Shown: piece by piece, positions 43,697-55,008 of the stretch
Position numbering within the stretch: position 1 is the stretch's first letter
Layout: each line of letters opens with the position of its first letter
Source: Puccinellia tenuiflora
Lineage: Eukaryota > Streptophyta > Magnoliopsida > Poales > Poaceae
Direction of reading: 5' to 3'
Assembly: GCA_012064385.1 (NCBI GenBank)
Contig: QRDG01000531.1
Span: 372,485-436,484 of the forward strand
DNA: 64,000 nucleotides
Position numbers and translations under genes: made by a program
The notes under the pieces: model-generated
Database searches by the model: none
Told to the model about the DNA's origin: nothing
Seen by the model: only the letters and a program-made list of their open reading frames with translations

Positions 43697-46600
43697 TGTA
43701 GCGCCCCGACCCCAAAACTATACAGTGAAGCTTTGTGCAACTGGTCATGCTACATAATCGAAGGTTACTGGGTTTACCAATCCCAGGCCAAAACCTTTGG
43801 CAGGCGTGCTCGGAATGGATCATCGGCTAGCAACACTTCGATCATGCCATAAGCTCAGACATAGCTATTACGTATAGTAGAGAGATCAAGACTTGTGGAA
43901 CCACTGGCACATTGCAGACTCTACGACACAAAAACTCATATAGCAACTCATATATGAGAAAGATACAAATATTACACACAAAAGGGTTCACAGACCCATC
44001 AATACATCAGGCGGAAACGAAGTAGTGTTGTCTAGTACAACAAGATGCAAATATGGCCTAAGAGGCCTAAAAATAAACATAAACCCAAGCCATCTTGTTC
44101 CACAGTCCCAAGCTGCCACCTGGGAACCCCGAACTACTCGTCGACGTCCACGAAGAACCCACCTGTGTGCTCGGTGTCGTCCTCCTCTGAAACAAGTAAT
44201 AAGGACAGCAAAGAGAGACTGAGTATGACGTACTCGCAAGTTTAGTAGGGCGATATAGGCCCAATGCTGACGGAGGCTCTAAAGCTGTATAATGTAGCTA
44301 TTTTGCATAAAGCTAGATTTTCATTTAAAAGATATAAAAGACCCGTGGCATCGACTACTCAGAATATTTTCTGGAAAAGGGATAAGAGAGTAACAATTTC
44401 CTTCGGTTCTCGTCGAACCAAGTAGTACCAAGAATCATCTCTCATCATCACCAAGGCACTCCCTCGAATCACCCTCGAGGAAATGAACCTTTTAATCACA
44501 CGTTGGTTATGCAACCTTTAGCTGCCATATCAATTAAGTTAAGGTTCTCTATGATCTTATCGTCTATTCCCAAGACGTCCATCACCGCGGACATGGCTTT
44601 TCGAAAAGATTAAACCTTGCAGGGGTGTACTAATTTACCCATCGGTACCGTACGGCTCACCTGATTGGCCCTCTTCCGGGGAAGGCCGGCGAGTGGGCGC
44701 GGTTAGACCTTTACATTGCATGAGGCTTACTCAAGGACCATCAGTGTGCGGAAGGACAGGTTCATCGCCTCCAACGCCCTGCCCCGCGGCCACATCCTAA
44801 ACACCACTGTCCTCATCATTTCTTTTTCCACCCACACACTCACACGCAAATGGAAATAGCAATCTATTGGACCCTTGACAAGCCCGTCACAACTTATTCG
44901 GTCAAAGGGGATTCCATATGTCCCCACCTTTGGAAGCACGCTCATTCTTGGTTCAAGAGTTAAAGAACTCGCACCTAGGGGCAAGAATGAGACAAAACAC
45001 CATCCCCGATGGCAACTCATCCAAGCCTTCTTAGCATTTTACATTTAGCACCACAAGTATCCACCATTGTCCGAAACATTCCATCAACATCAACGATTAT
45101 GGAATTAAACAGCGGACATAACTAGCATTCGACTAAGCATGGCTAAGCATAGCTAAGCATATAAATACAACAACTATATATTTGTCTCGGGCCAACACAT
45201 CAACCCTATGGTTCATAGGTAGGGATACATGTGATTGGTTCGGGAAAAAACATGCATTCATAGGATAATCTAGTATTGACCAAAATTGACATAGGAATCA
45301 CATGCAATATTATGGTGGATAAAATAAGTTTATAAAGCAATTGGATGCTAGATGCCAAGAAGGTTAGGTTATCTCTTGCCTTGCTGTCGGGGCGTGTAGT
45401 ACGGCTCGTCGGGGTAGGTAGAGAGACCCTCGACTCCGGAATCTATCGATACCCAAATAATACAAAAGAACAAATAAATCACCCGAAGAAAAGGTGCAAT
45501 GCACAATAACATGATGACATGACAAGTTGATGCAAATATATCATCATTTAATTTATCTAACAAATTAAATGGAGTTCCAAATAATTAGAGCAATTATTTG
45601 GAAACAACCCCATATTTATCTTAGTGACCACATTATTTATAATTTATTACATTACAAAAGAAGTGGCTTAAATATGCATGAACATGACATGATTAAGTAG
45701 GTTTTGTTCTTCCGATCATTTTGGTACCTTATTTGTAATTTTCCAATTATCGATGAATAAATAGTGAATTAAGTAATTAATTGAATTTAATTCATTTAAT
45801 CAATTAAAGGGTAACATCAAATAAATATTTGTGATAATGATTTGATATTACCATGATTTGATAGCATTTGAAACACTGATCATTTTGATATTTTATTTAT
45901 AATTTTTGGTTAAATAATTATCGAATTATGATTTTCCAAAATTAGGTATTATTTAAACCATTTTAGGAATTCCTAAATAAAGGTAAAATAATTTACTCAA
46001 AAGAGTATGGAAAAGTTACCAACAGGTAGGTGATGTTTTTCTGATCAATTTGACATTTGATTAAGCAATATTCAAAAAGATATCAAATGTTTTATTTCAT
46101 TTTATTTCTTAAAAGGAAAACCAAATTTGCAGACGGGCCGGCCTTGTGCCGGCCAGGCCGGGCTGCAGGCCGGGAATGGTCCCGAAGCAACCAGCCTAGT
46201 GGCCGGCCCAGGCTGGGGTGCGAGGCCGGGAGTGTGGCCGAAACGGCCGGCCTCGTGCCGGCCCAAGCTGAGGCCAGGCCGGGCAAGCGGCACGAGCTAC
46301 GGTCAATGCCACGACCGGCGTGGCCGAGGCGGCGACCATGGCACGGTGGCGCACAGAGGCGACGACGGAGAGGTCTAGGACTCGAGCTAGGAGGCGCACT
46401 GGATGCGCCGCACTACGGCGTGCCAGGAACGGGCGGCGCCGCCAGATGGTGGCCGCCGGAGCGACGAGTACATCGGCGACAGTCGGCGGCCGGCGTCGAC
46501 CTACATGGACAACTACGGCCTAAGAGGAGAGGAGGAGTATTGAGATGTCCAGACAAACGGCGTTCTCACCCTGGATGCGGGAGTGTGCTCGGAGAAGGCG

Positions 46601-47704
46601 GGGGTTGTCGGAATTGGCGTCGGTGGCGAGGGGATGCTGCGGCCAGTGTCGGGGAAGATGAGGACGGCACGGTCGATTGGGGCGACCCCCGAACGATTGC
46701 TTGGACCACCATGACGAGGGAGACGAGGCTCAACTTTTGCCCCTTTCCGATCTGCTCTTGGAGCTCGCAATCGACGGCGATGCACGGCGGCGCGAGCTCG
46801 GGTGCGGACATTGCGGTGCGAGCAGAGAGAGGGGAAGGAAACGGGGAGGGAGCAGGTGAGGGAGAGAGGGAGAGAGAGGCAGGGCGGCGAGATGGTCCTC
46901 TTGTCCACGCAGGAGCAGGCAGCGAGTGGGGGCAGGGCAGCATGGCGCGCACCAGACGGCAGGTCGGCATGGTGCCAGGGCCGACGACACTGTGGAGAAG
47001 AAAGAGAGAGGGAAGGATGACAGGGGTGGCCCCCTGTCAGATTTTTATTCTTTTTGCATTTTCCCTTTTTCAATTAAAACCAGTAGCACTTTAGGGATTT
47101 TATTGAGGCCCTTAACCATTTTGGAAAATTATGAAACATTTCACAGAGGCTCCCCATAACATGAAGAGGCTCCACAAAAATTGGTGCTCTAAAATAAATT
47201 GTTTAGACCCACATTTGTTCATAGGCTTTAATATGGTCATTTTTGATAATTGCAAAAATGCATTTATTTGGAGCTCTCAAACATTTCAATAAATTATGAA
47301 AATATTTATGGAGGCTCACATTATAACAATCAAGCACCCCATATTTTTATTTTGAATTTTGGGAAAGTTTAACTTGGTTTCAAAAATATAATTTGAATTG
47401 AACCAAATCGACTTCTCAAATTTATTTAATTGCTTGTTAAAAATTTAGCCTTTGGCAATTATTTATAAAATATATCCTTGAGTTTCCTGGACAATTTGGG
47501 AACTCAAGAACAATTGGTTTTGCCAATTTGAGTAATGTATTTGGTTTGAAAAAATCTGGGAAGGGCTTTGCTTCCTTTGTTTTAAAATTTCCATGTGTTG
47601 CTTTATTCAACTTAAGCAATTTAGATAAGTATGCCATGATGCAATGCAAAGCAAAAAGTGAAAATTTGGCCCATAATTTAGGGTACCAATCTGGGGCTGT
47701 TACA
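43697..47704 (-). repeat. Element A 5' LTR
   Basis: Near-identical partner of 37185-41187 over its whole length, including the TTTTCGAAAA block (44570-44632), the GCCGGCC cluster (46135-46290) and the exon-like block ending near 46566. A plus-strand frame of 345 codons (46057-47094) is antisense to the LTR and broken in the other copy, so it is not taken as a gene. Confidence 0.9.
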
Positions 47705-47709
47705 ATGGT

Positions 47710-48024
47710 CTTGGATGAACAAAGTGATCGGTTGTCCTATCTTATGCTCGACCTTTGTTTGGTCAAGTTGTTCCTAGTTTTCCCCAATGGCTTATGGTCT
47801 TGTGCAAAGTTCATATTTCCAACCTTTGGAGAAAACTTGTCTATCACCTTGAACTCTCTTCTGTTCTTCTTGTCGGCATGTCATACTGGTTAGCTTAAGC
47901 TCTGCAACAAGGAAGATCATCGTGGGATCGAGAAGATCATTGAAGTTAAGGGTTGTCATGTTTCCCACCTCTCTCTTTCTACTCTAGGAATCTCGGGACG
48001 AGATTCTTGTAAGGGGGGTAGATT
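47710..48024 (+). other. Element B internal region, right part with polypurine tract
   Basis: This is the continuation of B after element A. It ends with ATTCTTGTAAGGGGGGTAG directly before the B 3' LTR, matching the polypurine tract of element A. No coding sequence is seen. Confidence 0.8.
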
Positions 48025-51000
48025 TGTAACAGCCGCAGTTTGGTACCCTAAAATTTGAGCCAAATTTTCACCTTTTCATTTTCATTGCATCATGGCATAC
48101 ATTTTTAAATTGCTAAAGTTAAAGAAAGCAACACTTGGGAATTATAAAAGGGAAGCAAAACCCTTCCCAAAACTCAAAACCAAATGCATTGCTCAAATTG
48201 GCAAAACCAAATTATTCTTGAATTTCCAAATTGTCCAGGAAGTTCCAAGAATACATTTTATAAATAATTGTCAAAGGCATTTTCTTGCCAAGCAAAGAAA
48301 TAAATTTGAGAATTCAAAAATGGTGCAAATATATTCCTATTTTTGAACCCCGGTTAAACAGTTCAAACTAAAAATACGGGGAGCTCCCTTATAATATTAT
48401 GAGCCTCCATAAATATTTCTTATAATTTTATGAATTGCTTAAGTGCCCCAAATAAATAGCTAAAGTAAAATAAAGATTACTTTTGGAAATTATCAAAATT
48501 GTCATATTCAAACCCTATGAACAATTGTTGTTCAAAACATTTTATTTTGGAGCACAAATTTTTGTGGAGCTCCTAAATGTTATGGGGAGCCTACTTCAAT
48601 TTTTCAGAATTTTCAAAAAGGTTTACGTGCCTCAATTAATTATAGCAAGCCTCTGGTTTAGATGGATTCGTCGGTACTACCGGGCTTCAGCCGTAAGTAC
48701 CGAGGAGTCTTCGTCCATGTGGCGACAGTGGAAGCACTGCCGCCATGCCTCGCACTGTGCTGCGCGATGCCGGGTCCCCCTCCGTGGCTAAGAGAACGCC
48801 ACCGACGCCCTGCTCTCCCTCTCTGCCCTCAATTATTTTCCCCTCGCTCACCTGCTCCCTCTCCCGCTCTCTCTCCTCCATTCTTCCGCAATGGCCGCGA
48901 CCATGCCCAAGCTCGCCGCCGACGATTGAAGCCTCCCGGAGCAGATCGAAGCGCGCCACTAGCTCTGCCTCTTCGTCTTCCTCGTCCTCGCCGAAGGAAT
49001 CGACCCGAGGCACCGGGAATTGAGCGTGCCATCCTTTTCTTCGTCGTCTTCCTCAACCCCGGCCGCCGCACGCCGAGAAAGTTCGCCGTCGTCTCCGACC
49101 TCCCCACGCCTCGCCGTCGAGCTCTTCGTGCTCCTGGTGAGCTCGCCGTCCTCCGGGACACCACCATTCCTCTCCTCCCCCTAGTTCCTCCGCCGCGCCT
49201 CAGGCCGCTACCGGCCGCCGCTGCACCTCGCCGTGGATGCCGCTCCGGTGACCTCTTGGTCCTTACGCCTCCACCACTAGGTAGGAATCGTCGAGACGCA
49301 TCGAATGCGCCCAGTAACGCGTCCTAGGAACCACCCCGTTGCCGTGCACGTGCTTGCCGAAGTCGCGGTCACCGCGCGCGCGCGCCGGTCCTGGCTTCGG
49401 CCCAGTCAACATGCTCCGTCGGTACTACCGGGCTCTTAGCCGGAAGTACCGACCGTGAGCTGAATCGGTACTGGATGTTTCTGTTAATTTCCGGAAGTAG
49501 CCCGGAAGTTGAGCCGGAAGTACCGACATGACCGGTACTACGGAGCTCTTAGCCGGTAGTACCGACCGTGAGTAGTTTCGATACTGGATAGTTTTGTTAA
49601 TTTCCGGAAGTAGCCCGGAAGTTTTTCCGGAAGTACCGACCTGACTGGTACTACCGGGCATTTAGCCGGAAGTACCGACTCAACAAGTTAATTTTGGGAA
49701 AATCATAACTTAATAACTATTGATCCAAATCTTGCAAATGCTATACCAAAAAGATCAGTAAATCAAAGGCTATCTAGTTATGCTAATTTCACAGCATGAC
49801 AACAACTTTTCCTTTGATGCTATTCTTGAATTGGTTAAAACAATTAAAATTGAATAATCATTTAATTCACCAATTATTCATCGTTACTCGGAAAATTGCA
49901 AACAAGGTACCAAAATTATCAGGAGACCAATACAAATATATTCATGTCATTTTCATGCCTATCTAAACCACATTTTAGTACTATAATAATTCATAACCAA
50001 TGTGGCCATTCAGCTAAATGTGGGGTTGCTTCCGAATAATTGCACCAATTATATGGCACTCCATTTAATTTGTTAGCTAAATTAAATGATGATATCAGTG
50101 CATAAACTTGACATGTCATCATGATTGTGCATTGCTCCTCTTGTATGCCTGTTATTTATTTGTTCTCCTGTTATTGTTTGGTATCTGTAGATTCAGGAGT
50201 CGAGGTTTCCCCTACATACCCTGACGATCCGTGCTATCAGCCCCGTCAGCAAGGCAAGAGATAACCTAACCTTCTTGGCATATATCATCCTATTGTTTTA
50301 TACAAGTATTTTCTCCACCATAATATTGCATTCGGTTCCAATGTCAACATTTGATCAATGTATAGAATATCCTATCAATTGCATGTTCCCTAAACCATTA
50401 CATGTCATCCCTCCTATTATCCATAGGTTGATGTGTTGGCCTGAGTTAAAGATATAACTGTTGTACTATATGCTTAGCTATGCTTAGCCATGCTTAGTCG
50501 AATGCTTAGTCATCCGGTGATTATTTCCATGCTTATGAAATTGATGGAATGTTCGGACATGGTGGATACTTGTGGTACTAAATAAAAATGCTTAAAAGGC
50601 TTGGATGAGTTGCCATCGGGGGATGGTGTTTTACCTCATTCTTGCCGCCTAGGTGCGAGTTCTTTACCTCTTGAACCAAGACCGAGCGTGCTTCCAACGG
50701 TGGGACATATGGAATCCTTACTAACCGAATAAATTGTGCGGGCGTATCCAAGGGTCCTCTAGTTTGCGCTTTTCATTTGCGTGTGAGTTGCAGGTTGGGA
50801 GAAGGCGCGATGAGGATGGGGGTGTGTAGGTTGTGGCGATGGGGACAGGGTGCTGAAATAGGCATGGAAAAACTTGTCCTGTCGTCACGATGACCCTTGG
50901 ATAGTCTCATGCAAGGTAAAGGTTTAACCGCGCCCGCCCTGCCGGCTTTCCCCGGAAGAGAGCTATTTGTACAGGCAAGGGGTCGGACGGTACCGGTGGT

Positions 51001-51865
51001 AAAAACAGTACACCCCTGCAGGGTTTAATCTTTTCGAAAATCCATGTCCACGGTTATGGACAACTTGGGAATAGATGATAAGATCATAGAAAACCTGAAC
51101 TTAATTAAAATTTGGCAACTTGTGTTAAAGGTTCATTTCCTCGAGGGTGATTTGAGGGAGTGCCTTGGTGGAGATGAGTGGAGGGTTCTGGCTACTATTG
51201 TTTCAAGGTGAACCGAAGAAAGAAAGTTTATTATCTTATCCCCTTGTGAAAACCTTCTGAGTAGTCGATGCCATGAGTCATTTCTTTAAAAGGAAAACTA
51301 GCTTTATGCAAAACAACTACTATACAGCTTTAGAGCCAATCATCATTGGGCCTATATCGCCCTAGTAACCTTGCGAGTACGTCGTACTCAGCCTTGATTT
51401 GTTGATTATTATTTGTTTCAAAGGAGGACGTCACCGAGCAGGAAGGTGGATTCTTTGTTGACATCGACGAGTAGTCTGGGGTTCCTAGGTGGCAGCTTGG
51501 GACGTCACGGAACAGGCTGGCTGGGATTTTGTTATTGTAGGCCTCTTAGGCCATAATTTGGATCTTGTTGTTTAGACAACTAATTTGCTTCCGCTTATTG
51601 TAATGTTGGGTCTATGACCTCTGTTGTGTAATTTGCTATCTTTCTCGCTATATGAGTTGAACTATGAACTCTTATGTCGTAGAGTCTCTAATGTGCCAGA
51701 TGTTCTGCAGTCTTGATCTCTTTATTATGCATTGATAGCTATTCCAGTGTTTATGGCATGATCGAGGTGTTGCGTGGGAGCGGTAACCCCATTACCCTTC
51801 GATTGTGTAGCATAGCCCGTGGGTTACATAGCCTCTCTGTATAGTTCCAGGGTCGGGGTGCTACA
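48025..51865 (+). repeat. Element B 3' LTR
   Basis: This 3,841-bp LTR begins TGTAACAGCCGCAG and ends GGGGTGCTACA. It is collinear with 27174-34656 minus element C: exon-like block with donor-like GGTGAG near 49136, palindromic cluster 49418-49680, and the uninterrupted TTTTCGAAAA block near 51010-51065. Its intact block confirms the insertion point of element C. Confidence 0.9.
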
Positions 51866-53060
51866 GAGATTCAGCGACAAATTCAAGAACTACTTGATAA
51901 AGGTCATATTCGTGAGTCTCTTAGTCCATGTGTCATTCTAATTATTTTGGTACCAAAGAAAGATGGTTCTTCCCGCATGTGTACTGATTGTAGGGCCATT
52001 AATAATATCACAATTCATTATAGACACACTATACCACATTTGGATGATATGCTTGATGAGTTGAGTGGTTCTAGCATATTTTCTAAAGTTGATTTGCGTA
52101 GTGGTTACCACCAGATTAGAATGAAGTTAGGAGACGAACGGAAAATAGCTTTTAAAACTAAGTTCGGTTTTTATGAGTGGTTAGTTATGCCTTTTGGTTT
52201 AACTAACGCTCCTAGTACTTTCATGAGATTAATGAACGAAGTTTTACCTGCTTTCATTGGACGTTTTGTGGTGGTTTATTTTGATGATATACTCATATAC
52301 AACAGATCTTTGGAGGACCATTTGAATCATTTGCTTGCTGTTTTTTATGCTTTGCGTGCTGCGCGTTTATTTGGTAATCTTGAGAAGTGCACCTTTTGCA
52401 CCGATCGAGTTTCATTTCTCGGCTATGTTGTTACAGCGCAGGGCATCGAAGTGGATCCCGCCAAGATTGAGGCGATTTCGAGTTGGCCGACTCCGCTAAC
52501 AGTCACCCAGGTGAGGAGTTTCCTTGGCCTTGCTGGGTTCTACCGGTGTTTTGTCAAAGATTTTGGGTCTATTGCAGTGCCGCTGAATGAGCTTACAAAG
52601 AAGGACGTGCCCTTTGTTTGGGGCGATGCACAACATGATGCGTTCATGATGTTGAAAGATAAGTTAACCCATGCTCCCCTACTCCAACTTCCTAATTTGA
52701 TAAGACTTTTGAGCTTGAATGTGATGCTAGTGGAATTGGGTTGGGAGGTGTGTTGTTACAAGAGGGAAAACCTGTTGCATACTTTAGTGAAAAATTGAGT
52801 GGGCCTAGTCTGAACTATTCTACTTATGATAAGGAATTATATGCTCTTGTTCGGACTTTACAAACTAGGCAACATTATTTATGGCCCAAAGAATTTGTTA
52901 TACATTCCGATCATGATTCTTTGAAACATATTCGTAGTCAAGCTAAACTAAACCGTCGACATGCTAAGTGGGTTGAATTTATTGAGTCTTTTCCTTATGT
53001 TATCAAACACAAGAAGGGTAAAGATAATGTTATTGATGATGCTTTGTCTCGACGTTACAC
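51866..53060 (+). pseudogene. CRM reverse transcriptase and RNase H
   Basis: The polymerase copies element RNA to DNA and RNase H removes the RNA. After the target duplication the frame continues with IQRQIQELL and then 51947-52798. The RT motifs are KVDLRSGYHQIRM (first catalytic Asp), FGLTNAPSTFMRLMN and YFDD at residues 111-114 of that frame, so the active site is intact. A single missing T near 52698 shifts the frame just before the RNase H start. The correct frame continues at 52741 (GGVLLQEGKPVAYFSEKLSG) through SDHDSLKHI and to DDALSRRY. Confidence 0.88.
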
Positions 53061-54343
53061 TATGCTTTCACAACTTGACTTCAAATTTTGTGGGTTAGAG
53101 ACCATCAAAGATTTGTATATGCATGATGCTGATTTTAAAGAAGTGGTGCAGAATTGTAAGGATGGTAGAACATGGAACAAATTCGTCCTTAGTGATGGAT
53201 TTGTGTTTCGTGCTAACAAGCTATGCATTCCAGCTAGCTCCGTTCGTCTTTTGTTGTTACAGGAGGCGCATGGAGGAGGACTAATGGGACATTTTGCCGT
53301 CAAGAAGACCGAGAACGTACTAGCCGCGCATTTCTTTTGGCCAAATATGAGACGGGATGTTGAGCGTTTTGTTGCTCGCTGCACTACTTGCCAAAAAGCT
53401 AAGTCATGACTTAATCCTCATGGTTTATATATGCCTTTACCTGTACCTAGCGTTCCGTGGGAAGATATATCCATGGACTTTGTTTTGGGTTTACCTAGAA
53501 CACAGAAGGGGAGGGATAGCATATTTGTTGTTGTGGACATATTTTCTAAGACGGCACACTTTATACCATGTCATAAAACCGATGATGCTGCTCATATTGC
53601 TGATTTGTTCTTTCGTGAAATCATTCGCTTGCATGGTGTGCCAAATACAATTGTTTCAGATCGTGATAGCAAATTTCTTGGCCACTTTTGGAGATGTTTA
53701 TCGGCTAAGTTGGGGACTAAACTACTTTTTAGTACTACATGTCACCCCCAAACTGATGGACAATCTAAAGTTGTTAATAGAACTTTGTCTACTATGCTTA
53801 GGGCTATTTTAAAATAGAATTTGAAATTGTGGGAAGAATGCTTGCCTCATATCGAATTTGCTTATAATCGTTCCATGCATTCTACTACTAAAATGTGCCC
53901 TTTTGAGGTGTATGGTTTGGTACCTCGTGAACCTATTGATTTATTGCCTCTTCCATCTACGGTGCAAAATAATTTTGATGCTACACAACGTGCTGAATTG
54001 ATACTAAAATTGCATGAGACAACTAAAGAAAACATTGCACGCATGAATGCTCATATAAATCGTATGGAGATAGAGGAAGAAAACATATTGTGTTGGATGT
54101 TGGAGATCTTGTTTGGTTGCATTTGCGCAAAGATCGCTTTCCTGATTTGCGCAAGTCCAAGTTAATGCCACGAGCTGCTGGTCCTATTAAGGTGTTAGAG
54201 CGTATAAATGATAATGCATACAAACTTGAGCTGCCTGCAGACTATGGGGTTAGTCCCACATTTAAGATTGTAGATTTTAAGCCCTACTTCGGTGAAGATG
54301 ATGAGATTGTGTCGAGGACGACTTCAATTCAAGAAGGGGAGGA
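53061..54343 (+). pseudogene. CRM integrase, catalytic Glu lost
   Basis: Integrase inserts the DNA copy. The zinc-binding HHCC region is present (EAHGGGLMGHF, then CTTCQKAKS), followed by a TGA stop at 53407-53409 where the family has an Arg codon. The catalytic core at 53431-53817 shows D16 (SMDFV) and D77 (IVSDRD). The third DDE position, 35 residues later at codon 53767-53769, is AAA (Lys) instead of Glu. A TAG follows at 53815-53817, then a frame with LWEECLPHIEFAYNRS, a frameshift near 54070, and the GDLVWLHLRKDRFPDLRKSK segment. The polypurine tract AAGAAGGGGAGGA (54331-54343) lies within the coding sequence. Confidence 0.87.
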
Positions 54344-55008
54344 TGATGAGGACATCCCAACTACAATTACAACCACTAGTCCTACCACTACACAAATACA
54401 AGGACCTATTACTCGAGCTCGTGCACGTCAACTAAATTATCAGGTACTTTCGTTTCTTGGAACTCTTCCAAATTTACATGAGAATATGCTATTGCCTAAA
54501 ACCGATGTGTTTGTTACACTTAGGAATAATGGACCTAGCGAGGAGTTGATGGACAAGTATTGGAGCATGATCGTTCATGGAGATGGCAGCAAGCATATGA
54601 GGATTGAAGATGACGCCACACATGGAGATTCGAGGGTTGTCAAGCCACTATAAGGGAGCATAAGTCATGGACGAAATATTCATAGACCACACTCCATATT
54701 TTCGTCCATAGCATTATATGGTGCTGCGTCACCTCTATTTTTGGGCCAGGCCCATGTATTTTTGAGATACCTTTTCATAGGCTGTTTTTGGTCCGTATTG
54801 ATAGGGAAACTGACTTAGGAAGGATTTCGGCCCCCTTTTCCAAGGCTGCACGAAATTCCCCTAAGTTTCCCTATAAATACCCCCCTATGTCGTCACTTTA
54901 GGGTTTGGGTTTTGTTTAGTCAAAAGTTAGCTAGCCGTCGCTGCAACTTCGCTGTACTTCGTTTGTGCCAGATCGACCAGACCAAGACCGCTCTTCGGAA
55001 CCCCACTT
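54344..55008 (+). repeat. CRM 3' LTR, truncated, containing the polyprotein C-terminus
   Basis: It matches the first 667 bp of the 5' LTR and then stops inside CCCCACTT. Positions 54344-54653 code for the end of the polyprotein (PITRARARQLNYQVLSFL to a TAA after VKPL), as expected for CRM elements. The TATA box is at about 54871. The last 250-260 bp and the right target copy are missing. Confidence 0.9.

Larger units (their letters stand above)
37185..47704 (-). mobile_element. Element A: Tekay-family non-autonomous LTR element
   Basis: Two LTRs of 4,003 and 4,008 bp flank 2,509 bp of non-coding relic. The target duplication is a perfect ATGGT (37180-37184, 47705-47709). On the minus strand the order is 5' LTR (47704-43697), PBS TGGTATCAGAGCA, relic, polypurine GGGGGG, 3' LTR (41187-37185). 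It belongs to the same family as B but a different LTR subfamily, and it sits in B in the opposite direction. Long LTRs with a short non-coding interior resemble the LARD class described in Triticeae. Confidence 0.92.
27174..51865 (+). mobile_element. Element B: Tekay/Del-type LTR element with decayed pol, hosting C and A
   Basis: LTR ends are TGTAACAGCC and CTACA. The PBS TGGTATCAGAGC is at 34660-34671. The polypurine tract GGGGGGTAGATT is directly before 48025. The target duplication is GAGAC at 27169-27173 and GAGAT at 51866-51870; the right copy restores the CRM codon order, so the left copy has mutated. The internal region is a frame-broken gag-pol relic, so B was probably mobilised by proteins of a relative. 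It is split by C in the 5' LTR and by A in the internal region. Confidence 0.88.
19373..55008 (+). mobile_element. CRM-clade gypsy retrotransposon, interrupted and 3'-truncated
   Basis: A chromovirus of the centromeric-retrotransposon clade. Evidence: LTRs begin TGATGAGGACATC; a TGGTATCAGA PBS; gag, protease, RT, RNase H and integrase in one order on the plus strand; and a polyprotein whose C-terminus extends about 300 bp into the 3' LTR, a known CRM hallmark. With the solo LTR removed, the 5' LTR is 923 bp, the expected size. It carries the solo LTR in its 5' LTR and element B in pol. Its 3' LTR ends abruptly at 55008. The left 5 bp is GATGG; the right target duplication is lost. CRM elements concentrate in centromeres, but some are dispersed. 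Confidence 0.85.

Noticed and set aside
46057..47094. 345-codon plus-strand reading frame
   Set aside because: It lies antisense within the element A 5' LTR, is GC- and Arg/Gly-rich, and is broken in the near-identical other LTR (39537-40503). It is a composition effect.
54927..55008. C-terminal extension of the element D pol frame
   Set aside because: The last ~28 codons are inverted CRM LTR sequence read through by chance after the deletion junction.
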